Shown piece by piece: positions 43,568 through 52,808 of a stretch of 64,000 nt of DNA (the stretch's first letter is position 1; each line of letters starts with the position of its first letter). A program made the translations under genes and the position numbers. A model generated the notes under the pieces. That model was not told the DNA's origin. It saw only the letters and a program-made list of their open reading frames with translations, and did not search any database. Source of the stretch: Proteobacteria bacterium UBA981 (GTDB lineage: Bacteria > Pseudomonadota > Gammaproteobacteria > Ga0077536). The DNA is taken from the NCBI GenBank assembly GCA_002292285.1, contig DBBP01000006.1, positions 62,001 through 126,000 of the forward strand. Reading direction: 5' to 3'.

Positions 43568-45193
43568 TTAGTGACCGGCAGTGAATACGCCTGCTTTCTC
43601 GAGATCCTGTACGGAATTCACATCGAGCCAGTGGCCGTGGATGTAGATCACCCGAATGGGATGCCCGTTGCCGATGATCTGATTGAGCAGATCGCGCAAG
43701 CTCAATGACTCGAAATCAGCGCGGCTCGATAATTCGTCAAGCGCACGCTCAAGCCATTGTCGGCCGCTCGCTCGAGTCCTGAACATACCGATCCAGCGGC
43801 CGTGATTATCTGCCGCATTCGCAGTGGGCGAGTTACTCACGTGTTCCAATGTCACGTCCTGACCCCACAGAGAACGGTCGTCGGACGCGGAACAATAAGC
43901 AAAATCCGGCGAGCCGCTCGAATCGACATCAGCTGCGCGCGAGTCGACGACGATAGTAAATTCGCGGTCGGATTCGACCAGTCCGCGCAGTACGTAGCCG
44001 CGAAATATCAGATCCCCGTACATCACAACCATCTCGTCGCGAAAGCTGGCACGGGCACAGGCGAGTGACGCGAGTTCACCGGTCGACGCGAAGTTTTCGT
44101 TAACGACCAGGTCGATACCTGTCGCGGCTATTTTGTCTGCCTTGTAACCGGCGACGACGGTCACGTTATTGATCTGTTGTTTTTTGCAACGCTCGACGAG
44201 GCGTTCGAGTAGCGGTTTACCGTTGATTGGCAGCATCACTTTCGGTCGTTCGTCAGTGAGGCTCGCAAGCTCATCGCCACGACTCGCAGCGAGGATGATC
44301 GCGCTCGCCTCCTTCCTGCTATCCAGGAAATAGCGGCGCTCGGCATCCGCGAGTTCGTCGGCCCCCTGCAGGCGAAAGATTTCCTTAACGCTGCAAATGT
44401 CGTCTTCTACTTCAACGAGCGTTTGCTCGGCGTGGATACGCGCCGCGGTCTCCTGCATCGCACTGACCGCGCTGCGGATAAGGTGATTGGCCCAGATCAC
44501 CAGGCTGATATTTGCGTGGCGAAATTGTTCGGTGGGGGTGCTGTAGTACTTCGTCGGCACGATAACCAACGGCGCTCGATTGGCCCATTCTGTGGCGAAT
44601 TCCAGAATCTGGTCAGGCTGCGAGTGGGCGCTGTGAATAAGAATGGCATCGGCACCAGCAGCGCGATAAGCCTCTGCCCTGCGGATCGCCTCCGTGCAGT
44701 CCCAACCGGCAATGAACGCTTCAACCCGCGCAATCACACAGAAGTCATCGTCGGTTTGGGAATCTTTGCCGGCTGCGATTTTCCCGCAGAACTCGTTAAT
44801 GTCAGCCAGTTCCTGGCGGTCTCCAGCGATGAAACTGTTGGTCTTTGGGAACAGCTTATCTTCAATGCATACGCCGGCAATCCCGCGTTGCTCCAACTTG
44901 CGCACCAGTCTGCGCATGTTATTGAAGTTGCCGTAGCCCGTATCGCCGTCCAGCAAGATCGGAATCGAGGTCACATCTGCCATGAACTCAACCATATCGA
45001 CAACTTGAGTCCAGCTGGCCTCGTTGTTGTCGCGAACACCAAATTGAGCCGAAAGAGCCAGGCCGCTCGCCCAGATGCCGCGAAACCCAGCCTCCTCAAC
45101 GATGCGCGAGCTGATGCCGTTATGCGCCTCGAGAATAAATTCGAGTTCATCAGAAAGCAGTAGGCTGCGTAGCTGTGCGGGCTTGCTGATCAT
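43568..45193 (-). CDS. aepX: Phosphoenolpyruvate mutase fused to a nucleotidyltransferase
   Basis: A 541-residue two-domain enzyme. Residues about 1-290 are PEP mutase (isocitrate-lyase fold), which forms the C-P bond of phosphonopyruvate; the diagnostic EDKLFPKTNS loop is at 111-120 and the Mg-binding DGDTGYGN at 82-89. Residues about 295-541 form a sugar-nucleotide-type nucleotidyltransferase (AIILAAS, PKVMLPINGKPLLERL, VMYGDLIF), likely a CTP:phosphonate cytidylyltransferase of the PntC kind that activates 2-AEP as CDP-AEP. The nucleotide-binding glycine loop is altered (AASRGDEL). The fusion suggests that product is committed to attachment to a lipid or polymer. Confidence 0.93.
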   Translation of the reverse strand: MISKPAQLRSLLLSDELEFILEAHNGISSRIVEEAGFRGIWASGLALSAQFGVRDNNEASWTQVVDMVEFMADVTSIPILLDGDTGYGNFNNMRRLVRKLEQRGIAGVCIEDKLFPKTNSFIAGDRQELADINEFCGKIAAGKDSQTDDDFCVIARVEAFIAGWDCTEAIRRAEAYRAAGADAILIHSAHSQPDQILEFATEWANRAPLVIVPTKYYSTPTEQFRHANISLVIWANHLIRSAVSAMQETAARIHAEQTLVEVEDDICSVKEIFRLQGADELADAERRYFLDSRKEASAIILAASRGDELASLTDERPKVMLPINGKPLLERLVERCKKQQINNVTVVAGYKADKIAATGIDLVVNENFASTGELASLACARASFRDEMVVMYGDLIFRGYVLRGLVESDREFTIVVDSRAADVDSSGSPDFAYCSASDDRSLWGQDVTLEHVSNSPTANAADNHGRWIGMFRTRASGRQWLERALDELSSRADFESLSLRDLLNQIIGNGHPIRVIYIHGHWLDVNSVQDLEKAGVFTAGH

Positions 45194-45202
45194 CGGATTC
45201 GT

Positions 45203-45937
45203 TTAGCGGGCTCCATTTATGCGCGGCAGGATTTCTTCCTGTGCGCGTGCGATATCTTCGGGAAAATCGATTTCGATCCACGGCAATCCGGTGACGTCTT
45301 CGATTCCGATTGCGTCTGGATCGTCGAGGGCGAGCTCGCGCAGCGCTTCTTCATGGGGAAGCTCTCGGCGACCGTCAGCAATATAGGCGCTCAGCAGGTT
45401 TGCCAGGCGCAGAGAGGTTCCGGCATCGAATTTGAAGAACCCCACCGATTCTCCGTTGTGATTATACGAGAGTGACGCGTCAATGTGCTTGCCGAACTCG
45501 ACGATCTGGCCGTCGCGAACGCAGATCTTGACGGGTTCGTCGCCTGGCACGAAGTCGCGGTCGATCAGGAAGCAGTTGGCTTTGCTGGTACTGACCAACC
45601 TGCGCAGGATCTCCGGATCGTAGAGTACGTCAGCATCCATCACGATGACGTCCTCACCGCTCATCAGGGTTTGTCGGGCGCTCCACAGACTGACAACCGA
45701 ACCCAACTCGAAAAGCGGATTGTAGTGAATCAACAGGGGCGCGTTGGCCAGACTTTCTACGATCGGCTCGGTGTTATAGCCCAGGCACAGCGTGACTTCG
45801 TCAACACCCGCGCGGTGCAGGCAATCGAGATGTCGTTCGAGCAGTGTCAGGCCGCCAATCTCAAGGAGGCATTTCGGCTGGTGATGGGCGCCACTTAGCC
45901 GTTTGCCAATGCCGGCGGCGAGGATGATAGCTTTCAT
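45203..45937 (-). CDS. Stand-alone nucleotidyltransferase (cytidylyltransferase-like)
   Basis: A 244-residue NTP transferase with an intact nucleotide loop (MKAIILAAGIGKRL, residues 1-14), PKCLLEIGGLTLLERHL, the metal-binding VMDADVLYD (about 97-105) and a C-terminal WIEIDFPEDIARAQEE. It most resembles choline-phosphate / alcohol-phosphate cytidylyltransferases of the LicC type. It lies nine bases from the PEP mutase gene and seven from the oxygenase gene. The window therefore has two nucleotidyltransferase domains; either could make the CDP-alcohol used by the phosphotransferase at 48.9 kb. Confidence 0.85.
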   Translation of the reverse strand: MKAIILAAGIGKRLSGAHHQPKCLLEIGGLTLLERHLDCLHRAGVDEVTLCLGYNTEPIVESLANAPLLIHYNPLFELGSVVSLWSARQTLMSGEDVIVMDADVLYDPEILRRLVSTSKANCFLIDRDFVPGDEPVKICVRDGQIVEFGKHIDASLSYNHNGESVGFFKFDAGTSLRLANLLSAYIADGRRELPHEEALRELALDDPDAIGIEDVTGLPWIEIDFPEDIARAQEEILPRINGAR

Positions 45938-45943
45938 AGTCAG

Positions 45944-46690
45944 TTAGCGGCGCAGGGCGCGAGCGAACACTTGTCGAAAGCCGAAATAGGCGATGGCGTC
46001 TTTCATGTTCGACATAAAGCGGCGCAGCGGGTGCATTTCGAGACTCGTCACGTACTCTAGTGTCAAAGCAATGCGTCGCTCACCGGGTGCAGACGGTGTA
46101 ACGCGGTGCCAGACCTTGTCGCCGTTGAATATGACGACGGTTCCCGGGGTCAGAGCAATGGCACCGTGGACCGACTCGCGGTCGGCATCAGCTCGATATA
46201 GTTCGTATTCGAGTCGGCAACCGGATTCATCGAACAATCCAACCAGTACGGTGAATCGCACCCCCTTGTAGTACGACGTGTCGTAGTGGAAACCGACGTG
46301 GTCGCCCGCTTGAGTGTAGTAATAAAGAGCGTACGCGTGCGGGTCGTCAGGCGGACAGAGCTTGACGTTGTCGCCGCATATTTTGCGTAGGACGTCGAGC
46401 AGTGCAGGCGAAGTATAGAAAGCACGATAGACCGGGGCATATTCATCAAGGGCATGGCGCGAAATGCTGCCGCCTTTCTTGTGGCCCGGAATATAGTTGC
46501 GATGCACCTGCCCTGCGAGTGTGGGTAGCGCGGCGAGCAACAGTTCGATGGTCGCCATGGGCAGTGCTGATTCCAGCGCGATAAATTCGTCCTGCGCGTC
46601 GAATTGTGCTGCCGCGAGTACTGCGTCGAGGTTTTTCAGCCCGTCGACAAGTGCGTCACTAACAGCCTTTTCAGAGCTCACAGATGACAT
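45944..46690 (-). CDS. Fe(II)/2-oxoglutarate-dependent oxygenase
   Basis: A 248-residue dioxygenase of the double-stranded beta-helix fold. The iron ligands are visible: H135 and D137 in HYDTSYY and the distal H195 in VWHRVTPS, with a 2-oxoglutarate-binding arginine at 205 or 206 in GERRIALTLEY. Substrate unknown. Being first in the oxygenase - nucleotidyltransferase - PEP mutase - decarboxylase - transaminase operon, it may hydroxylate 2-AEP or a lipid carrying it (1-hydroxy-2-AEP lipids are known from some bacteria). I chose the ATG at 46690; the frame continues upstream without support. Confidence 0.8.
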   Translation of the reverse strand: MSSVSSEKAVSDALVDGLKNLDAVLAAAQFDAQDEFIALESALPMATIELLLAALPTLAGQVHRNYIPGHKKGGSISRHALDEYAPVYRAFYTSPALLDVLRKICGDNVKLCPPDDPHAYALYYYTQAGDHVGFHYDTSYYKGVRFTVLVGLFDESGCRLEYELYRADADRESVHGAIALTPGTVVIFNGDKVWHRVTPSAPGERRIALTLEYVTSLEMHPLRRFMSNMKDAIAYFGFRQVFARALRR

Positions 46691-46845
46691 CGCCAGGGCG
46701 CCGACTCGCTCATGGTTTAACGGGTCGGCAAGGGTACTGTGGCGCTGGCTACGCCGCAACAGCAATTGCTGACGACGTCGCCGCTATGCGATAGTCGCGC
46801 CCCCAAAACGACCCACAGGGTGCGTTTCCTAAACAAGGCGGTCGC

Positions 46846-47862
46846 ATGCTCAGATTCGCAAAATTCATTTTTCTCTTTCTGGGAATCGCGCTGCTTGGCG
46901 TGGTCCTGCTCGAGACCGATTTGAGCGAACTGTGGCGACAAGTCTCAGGCGTCGGCATATCGGGCATGGCGGTGGTACTGGTGGTTTACGCGCTCTACTT
47001 CGGCGCCGATGCGCTCAGTTGGCAAATTGTCCTGCCCGCCGCGCCACTGCGTCCGCGTTGGATTTGCAGGTTGTATGTCGTGCGCATGATTGGCGAGGCG
47101 TACAACAACATTACGCCGACCGCCTCGCTCGGTGGGGAACCGATCAAGGCGTGGCTTTTGAAAGCCAATTGGGGCGTTCCGCTGCGCGATTCGGGAGCGT
47201 CGCTCATTATTGCGAAGACCACCAGTATGTTTTCACTGGTTTTTTTCGTGGCTATTGGCGTGGTGATGTTGCTGGATCACCCGAATTTCGGTGTCGCCTA
47301 CAAACAGATTGCCGTCGCTGGCCTGGCCTTTATCGTGCTGTCGGCGGTGGTGTTCTTTCTTATGCAACGTTTGCGTCTATCGAGCTTTGTGGCCAGAAAA
47401 CTAGGCGACTCACGCTTCGGCAGCCGCCTCGCGAGCGCCATCTCTGCCGCCGAGGATATCGACAGTCAGTTCGAACGTTTCTACGCTGAGCATGCCGTAC
47501 GCTTGGCGTGGTCGTTTGCTTTCGCCATGGCGAACTGGATTCTCGGCGTCGTCGAGGTCTATTTTATTCTGGACTTCGTGGGCTATCCGGCGACATTTGC
47601 TGAAGTATGGATGATCGAATGTATGGTGCAGTTGGTGCGCACTGTGACGTTTTTTATTCCTGCCGGGCTCGGGACTCAGGAAGGTGCTTTCCTGATCGGT
47701 GTCGGTGCTTTGACCGGCGTGCCGTCGGCCGGTGTCGCGACCGCGCTGGTACGCCGCGCCCGTGACCTGATCTGGATCGCGCTGAGTCTTGTGCTGGCGT
47801 CGTTCTATTCGATGACCCCGGCGGCTGCAACGGCAGCGCACGAGCATGATCCGGCACCCTGA
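46846..47862 (+). CDS. hpnL: HpnL-like integral membrane protein (flippase-like family)
   Basis: A 338-residue membrane protein of the UPF0104 / lysylphosphatidylglycerol-synthase transmembrane family, with about eight helices. Family signs are the 'IGEAYNNITPTASLGGEPIKAWLLK' stretch (about residues 80-105, with the conserved Glu and Gly-Gly-Glu-Pro) and FIPAGLGTQEGAFLIGVGALTG (about 266-287). HpnL is associated with hopanoid clusters and proposed to move or flip lipids; its exact job is unknown. It is read in the opposite direction to the genes around it, between the phosphonate operon and hpnA. AAGGCGG precedes the ATG. Confidence 0.8.
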   Translation: MLRFAKFIFLFLGIALLGVVLLETDLSELWRQVSGVGISGMAVVLVVYALYFGADALSWQIVLPAAPLRPRWICRLYVVRMIGEAYNNITPTASLGGEPIKAWLLKANWGVPLRDSGASLIIAKTTSMFSLVFFVAIGVVMLLDHPNFGVAYKQIAVAGLAFIVLSAVVFFLMQRLRLSSFVARKLGDSRFGSRLASAISAAEDIDSQFERFYAEHAVRLAWSFAFAMANWILGVVEVYFILDFVGYPATFAEVWMIECMVQLVRTVTFFIPAGLGTQEGAFLIGVGALTGVPSAGVATALVRRARDLIWIALSLVLASFYSMTPAAATAAHEHDPAP

Positions 47863-47866
47863 CTAT

Positions 47867-48865
47867 TCAGCCCGGCGGGATGACGCCTGCCGCGCGAAAC
47901 CATTCGACGGCGTCGAGTAAGGCTTCATTTGCCGGTCGCGACGAATAGCCCAACTCGGATTGCGCCCGGGTTGAATCGAAAAACATTTTCTTCGCAGCCA
48001 TGCGCAATCCATCAACAGTGGCCTGCGGTTCCGGTCCGTCGCTGACACGCGCCCACCATTGGGATACCCAAGCGACGGGATAAATGGCGTAACGCGGTAA
48101 GCGTATGCGTGGTGGGGGGCGAGAACAGGCGCTCGCCACAATCGTCAAAATTTGCTGCAGGGAGAGATTCTCGCCGCCGAGAATATAGCGGCGCCCGATC
48201 TCGCCGTTCTTCCAGGCGAGCAGATGGCCGTTGGCGACATCGTCAACGTGGGCGATGTTCAACCCCGTATCGACGAACGCCGGTATACGACCCAGCGCCG
48301 CATCCCGCACGATTCGTCCGGTCGGCGTCGGTTTGACGTCGCGTGGACCGATGGGGGTGGACGGGTTGACGATGACCGCCGGCAAATTATTCTCGCGGAC
48401 CAAGTCGTCGACCACTTTTTCAGCCAGAAATTTAGACCTTTTGTAGTGTCCGATCATGTTCTCCAGGGTGACCGGAGTTTGTTCATTTGCAGGGCTGCCG
48501 TCGCGGTTGAGTCCGAGCGTAGCGACACTACTGGTGTACACAATCCGTTCAATGCCAGCTTCAAGTGCGGCGTGCATGATGTTGCGAGTTCCGGCGACGT
48601 TGCTGTCATACAGCACACTCGGATCGCGTACCCACAGGCGATAGTCAGCGGCGACGTGGAATAAGCTCCGACACCCGCGGCAGGCGTTCAGTAATGATGC
48701 TGGGTCGCGCAGGTCAGCGTAAAAAATTTCTACATCGAGATCGGCGATATTTGTTGTATCGCTAGTTTTGCGCGTCATAACCCGCACGTGTTCATCGTTG
48801 TCGAGCAGTTTCCGCACGACCGCGCTGCCAAGAAAGCCACTCGCACCAGTGACTAGAACGGTCAC
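47867..48865 (-). CDS. hpnA: HpnA: hopanoid-associated NAD-dependent epimerase/dehydratase
   Basis: A 332-residue extended SDR. The NAD-binding GASGFLGSAV is at about residues 7-16, followed by YADLRD, the catalytic serine/threonine region YTSSVATLG, and the YxxxK motif in HYKRSK (about 146). Length and C-terminal features such as RYILGGENLSLQQIL match HpnA, thought to modify a sugar of the hopanoid side chain. Start: a GTG at 48865 overlapping the stop of the phosphotransferase gene (GTGA), which gives the exact Rossmann N-terminus; longer forms have no support. Confidence 0.92.
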   Translation of the reverse strand: MTVLVTGASGFLGSAVVRKLLDNDEHVRVMTRKTSDTTNIADLDVEIFYADLRDPASLLNACRGCRSLFHVAADYRLWVRDPSVLYDSNVAGTRNIMHAALEAGIERIVYTSSVATLGLNRDGSPANEQTPVTLENMIGHYKRSKFLAEKVVDDLVRENNLPAVIVNPSTPIGPRDVKPTPTGRIVRDAALGRIPAFVDTGLNIAHVDDVANGHLLAWKNGEIGRRYILGGENLSLQQILTIVASACSRPPPRIRLPRYAIYPVAWVSQWWARVSDGPEPQATVDGLRMAAKKMFFDSTRAQSELGYSSRPANEALLDAVEWFRAAGVIPPG

Positions 48866-49470
48866 GGTTGCGGGCTCTCGGTGCGCATGCTTCGCAGGTA
48901 TTGGCTCGTGACGAAAATGGCGGCGAGCGGCGCGCCAATAGCAGCGGCCCACAGAAAACCGACCAAAGCCCCGCTCAGGGTGACCAGCGGTATGAGGTAG
49001 AGCACATCCTCTGCTTCGAAACCGGCCCACTGCGCCTGTTTCGTCGCACTTTTGCCGTGACGGTTTTCCATTTGGTAGCGTAGATGAAAAATCAGCGCGA
49101 CAGCGATGCCCGCAGCCGCCCCCATGATAGCGGCCCAATTTCCAAGTGGGCTTTGCATCAGTCCAATGCCGATACCCGCGAACATTCCAATCGTGACGAC
49201 AGCATCTGAGGCCAGATCGAAGTAATGCCCGAAGCGGCTGCCCTTATTACCCAGCCGAGCGAGCTCTCCATCGGCATGATCGAGGAAATTGGACGTCACA
49301 ATCAACAGTGCGGCGACGTTAGGTGCGTCGCCGACGGCAAAGCAAACTGCGCCGGCGAGCCCTACGAGCAGCCGCAGGGCAGTAAAATGATTCGGCATCA
49401 CGCGTGGTGAATTGATAAACGGACTAACCAGCCACGCTGCCGCGCGAGCGTCCCAGGGCTTGTCAGTCAA
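48862..49470 (-). CDS. CDP-alcohol phosphotransferase
   Basis: A 202-residue membrane enzyme that moves a phospho- or phosphono-alcohol from a CDP-activated donor. The full CDP-alcohol signature is present: D64-x2-D67-G68-x2-A71-R72-x8-G81-x3-D85-x3-D89. Five to six membrane helices follow. It starts with TTG at 49470, overlapping the hpnN stop (TTGA), and its own stop overlaps hpnA (GTGA), so it is translationally coupled to hopanoid genes on both sides. A likely donor is CDP-AEP made by the cluster at 43.6-45.9 kb; the acceptor (diacylglycerol or a hopanoid) is unknown. Confidence 0.9.
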   Translation of the reverse strand: MTDKPWDARAAAWLVSPFINSPRVMPNHFTALRLLVGLAGAVCFAVGDAPNVAALLIVTSNFLDHADGELARLGNKGSRFGHYFDLASDAVVTIGMFAGIGIGLMQSPLGNWAAIMGAAAGIAVALIFHLRYQMENRHGKSATKQAQWAGFEAEDVLYLIPLVTLSGALVGFLWAAAIGAPLAAIFVTSQYLRSMRTESPQP

Positions 49471-52085
49471 GATGATGCTCCTGTTGTTGTTGTGAACTGA
49501 GCGAGTAGCGCTGGCATCACGATCAACGTGCAGAGCAAGGTGGCTACCAGTCCGATACTCAACATAACGCCCATACTGGCAGTGCCCGCATGCGGGGAAA
49601 ACGCGAGATTGCCGAAACTCGCAGTTGTCGTCAAAGCGCTGAACAATATTGCTCGAGCTGTGCTCGTAGCGAGTAGCGGGGTGGCGCTACCCACGGGGTT
49701 TGTGTAGCGGTGAAACATATGCAACGCGCTGTCCACACCAATACCCAGTAATAGTGGCAGGGCGATAATATTTGCAAAGTTGAATGGCATGCTGAGTGCA
49801 ATACTGGCGGCAGTGGTCAGCAGTCCGGCCAGGGCGAGGGGAGCAATGATGACCAGGACATCGCGAATCCGACGTAGCACCAGCCACAGCAAGCCGGCGA
49901 TGAGGATTGCAGCGCTGACGAAGGCCTGCGTGAAGGCGGCACTGACGGCGCGGCTCGCTTCGATATTAATGATGGGTGTACCGGTCGCCGCGTCGCCCGT
50001 GATCGCGCGCACTGTATCGACGAAGCGTGCGAGATTGGCGTTGTCGTCCAGATTCTCGGTTGGTTTGATCTCAAGCCGGTAGCGACCGTCAGCCGCAATC
50101 CAGCGCGCGCGCAGCCCGTCCGGCAGCGAAGAAACATCGACCGCTTCGGCTTCCAGCCCATCCAGTAGCCGCCTGAGCTGGGCCGGAAAATGATGCATGA
50201 GTTTTTCCTCGAGCTTGTGCAAGTAGGCTAATGCATCGGTCTTGCTCAAGGCCTCAAGTCGTTGTTCCAGTTGTCGGAGGGAATGGGCTAACGCGCTTTG
50301 ATGCGCGGATGCCTGGGTTTCTCCTGCCGGCGCGTTGAGCGCTTCGATAAGCGTTGCTATTGCAGTAGCGATCAAGCCTGTATCGAGCGGCGCGGCCTCT
50401 GCGAGCTGCAAATCATCGGCGCCCAGACTCCACCGTAAATCATCAACGATCGCGAGCTTCTCATCCTGGTTAGCAGGAATTAAATCGAAAATTGAACGGA
50501 CTCCGGCCACACTTCCAAGCGCCAAAAGTTCTCTGCGCTGCTGTTCAAGTTGTGCCGTACTCCCGACCAGTACCGAAATGTCGTACAGCGGTTGGTCGCC
50601 ATTCTCAGCGAGGGCATCGATGGTTGTAACCGATTCAGCTTGCGGGTCGTTAAGGTGTAGCGGGTTAAGATCGAACGACGCGAACGGCAGCGCGCACGCG
50701 GCGACGACGGCACTCAACAAAGCCCCACGCAGTACGAAACGCGTTTGACGTGCTGAGGTCGGTCGGAACGCGCGCGAATCGTCGGACGCCGGCGCTATGC
50801 GTGGCGCCGGAAGTGCCTGAAGCAATGCGGGTAACAGGGTGAAACTGGTTGCGAGCCCGACGAACATACCCACGCCCGAAATGAGTCCGAGTTCGGCGAC
50901 ACCACGATAGGCTGTTGGCATAAAAGCGAAAAAACCGATTGATGTTGTGACGGCGCACAACATCAGCGAACCTCCAAGGTGCCCGGTAGCGCCCTGGATG
51001 GCCGCTGATTTGTCATTTTTCGCGCACAACTCCCGATAGCGCAGCGCCAGATGGATAGCGAAGTCGACCCCAAGCCCGACATATAGAACAGCAAATGCGA
51101 CCGAAATCATGTTGAGTGTGCCGACCACAGCGGTGGCGAAACTCGCCGTAATAACCAGGCCGACAAGAAGCGTAAACAGCGTCGCTACGATCAGCGCGAA
51201 TGAGCGCAAACCGATGGCGAGGCAGGCGACGATCATCACAAACGCCAGTAAGCCGGCGCTCTCCGCTCCCCGAATAACGCTGCGCAACTCGTCGTACCCT
51301 AGTGCGGCCCCGCCCGTCAGGCGCACCTGAACATACGGATGATTCGCATAGCCTGACTCATCGATGATCTGGCGCAGGCTTTCTATAGCCGTGCTGGCGG
51401 GGAGCAAAGTCGCGAAATCGAGTCGCGGGGTCACCGTAAAAATCACCCGCGACTGTTCCGACTCCTGGCCGGTCATCAAGGTTTGCCATGACATCGCCAG
51501 GTGATTGTCCACAGCCACTTCGTCGAGCGCCTGCTGCACTGCCACCAGGAGTTCACGTGCCTGTGCAGGTACTGGACCGTGAGCGCTAACGGCGACGTCA
51601 GTGAGCAGTTCCAGCATGCCGGCAAGTCCGGGATTCGCGCTCATGCGACCGAGCAGCGCTTGTGCTGAACTCAGTTTGTCGGCCAATCCCTCGAGATCTT
51701 CTGTTGTCGCATACAGCAATTGGTTGTAGCGAAAGAAGTCATCGTCCTGCGGGTAAAACACATCACTAAAATTGGCAGTATCTGCCTCTAGCCTTGCGCG
51801 CAGCCGAGCCGCTGAATCGAAGGCGAGATCGGGTGTGGCAGCATCAATAACGACAACCACGGTGTCTGAGAAATACGGGAATGCGTGTTTGAAGTCTGTA
51901 TAGGCGACGCGCCATTGCAGTTCGTCGGACAACATATCCTCAGTGTTTGTATTGATGCCGACATAGTTAACGGTATACCAGCCAAGCAGGCCGCTGAGCA
52001 GCGCTGCAACGACAATGACCGCATAGCAATGGCGCTGACTCCATGAAACCGCAACCGTCATGTTGACAGAGAAAAAATTGGCCAT
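49467..52085 (-). CDS. hpnN: HpnN: hopanoid-associated RND transporter
   Basis: An 872-residue MMPL/RND-family transporter with twelve predicted membrane helices: one near the N-terminus, a block of five at about 220-415 around the GLGVDFAIHLALRYRE motif, one after the centre, and a block of five at the C-terminus with LLGIGVDSALHMFHRY. Two large periplasmic loops separate them. HpnN is needed for carrying hopanoids from the inner to the outer membrane in bacteria that have been studied. The ATG at 52085 lies 13 bp after the hpnG stop. It overlaps the phosphotransferase gene by four bases. Confidence 0.93.
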   Translation of the reverse strand: MANFFSVNMTVAVSWSQRHCYAVIVVAALLSGLLGWYTVNYVGINTNTEDMLSDELQWRVAYTDFKHAFPYFSDTVVVVIDAATPDLAFDSAARLRARLEADTANFSDVFYPQDDDFFRYNQLLYATTEDLEGLADKLSSAQALLGRMSANPGLAGMLELLTDVAVSAHGPVPAQARELLVAVQQALDEVAVDNHLAMSWQTLMTGQESEQSRVIFTVTPRLDFATLLPASTAIESLRQIIDESGYANHPYVQVRLTGGAALGYDELRSVIRGAESAGLLAFVMIVACLAIGLRSFALIVATLFTLLVGLVITASFATAVVGTLNMISVAFAVLYVGLGVDFAIHLALRYRELCAKNDKSAAIQGATGHLGGSLMLCAVTTSIGFFAFMPTAYRGVAELGLISGVGMFVGLATSFTLLPALLQALPAPRIAPASDDSRAFRPTSARQTRFVLRGALLSAVVAACALPFASFDLNPLHLNDPQAESVTTIDALAENGDQPLYDISVLVGSTAQLEQQRRELLALGSVAGVRSIFDLIPANQDEKLAIVDDLRWSLGADDLQLAEAAPLDTGLIATAIATLIEALNAPAGETQASAHQSALAHSLRQLEQRLEALSKTDALAYLHKLEEKLMHHFPAQLRRLLDGLEAEAVDVSSLPDGLRARWIAADGRYRLEIKPTENLDDNANLARFVDTVRAITGDAATGTPIINIEASRAVSAAFTQAFVSAAILIAGLLWLVLRRIRDVLVIIAPLALAGLLTTAASIALSMPFNFANIIALPLLLGIGVDSALHMFHRYTNPVGSATPLLATSTARAILFSALTTTASFGNLAFSPHAGTASMGVMLSIGLVATLLCTLIVMPALLAQFTTTTGASS

Positions 52086-52098
52086 ACGTTGGGAAGAA

Positions 52099-52779
52099 TC
52101 AGTCGGTGAGCTGGCGCGCAACGTTGCGCAGCGTCTTCAGAGAGCGCCGAAAATTTCGTGCCAGCGTGATCATTTCAGGGAATTGACGCGGATTCTCCGC
52201 AAGGCTCTGCAGAGATTTTAGCGGCCGCAGTTGACCACTTTTGTCGAGACCTTTTATAGCCGCCTGCGGCACATTAAAGTCGGCGGCATCGACGATCGAT
52301 CTGGCGCACAAATAGCCAACTCCAGCAGAGCGGGCGACGTAGGCGATCGCTGTCGATTCCATATCGACTGCATCGGCGCCAAAACGCCGGCGCAAATGTG
52401 CTTTGCTGCGTGCAGATGTCGCCGCGTCGGCAACGGTAACAACAGTGCCTGTGTGCACCGTCATGCTGGGCTCCAGGATAGACAACACGCGCCGTTCGAA
52501 TTGTTGGTCAAATTTCAGTAACTCGCCGGTTCCGGTCATGGCGTGCGAACCGATAAGCAAATCTCCCGCGCCCAAGTGCTCGACTAATGCGCCTGCGACG
52601 CCCCAACTGATGAGGAGCTCGTAGCCGTTTCGTATCAGTTGATTCGCTGTTCGCGCTGCGTTCTCGCGGCCAGCTCCCCCGATGGTGACAGTGTATTCGT
52701 GCTCTGAGCAGAGTAGGCCTGAGGCCCGGCGAAAAACCCTGGCCTCAGGCTTAAGTGCCGTAATAATTCCAATCCGCAC
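52099..52779 (-). CDS. hpnG: HpnG: hopanoid-associated nucleoside phosphorylase
   Basis: A 226-residue protein of the nucleoside phosphorylase / MTA-SAH nucleosidase fold. It removes adenine from adenosylhopane, the product of HpnH, giving ribosylhopane. Signs are IGIITALKPEARVF at the N-terminus, the GGAGRENAARTANQLI nucleotide loop (about 31-46), SWGVAGAL, and AVDMESTAIAYVA (about 140-152), whose glutamate contacts the ribose. The start is GTG at 52779. It follows squalene synthase and precedes hpnN in one operon. Confidence 0.92.
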   Translation of the reverse strand: MRIGIITALKPEARVFRRASGLLCSEHEYTVTIGGAGRENAARTANQLIRNGYELLISWGVAGALVEHLGAGDLLIGSHAMTGTGELLKFDQQFERRVLSILEPSMTVHTGTVVTVADAATSARSKAHLRRRFGADAVDMESTAIAYVARSAGVGYLCARSIVDAADFNVPQAAIKGLDKSGQLRPLKSLQSLAENPRQFPEMITLARNFRRSLKTLRNVARQLTD

Positions 52780-52808
52780 GAGGAAACAGCTAGTAGCGCC
52801 GCTGCGCG

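Noticed and set aside
47410..47847. Open frame of 145 codons antisense to hpnL
   Set aside because: Fully inside a well-supported gene; no start site or family similarity.
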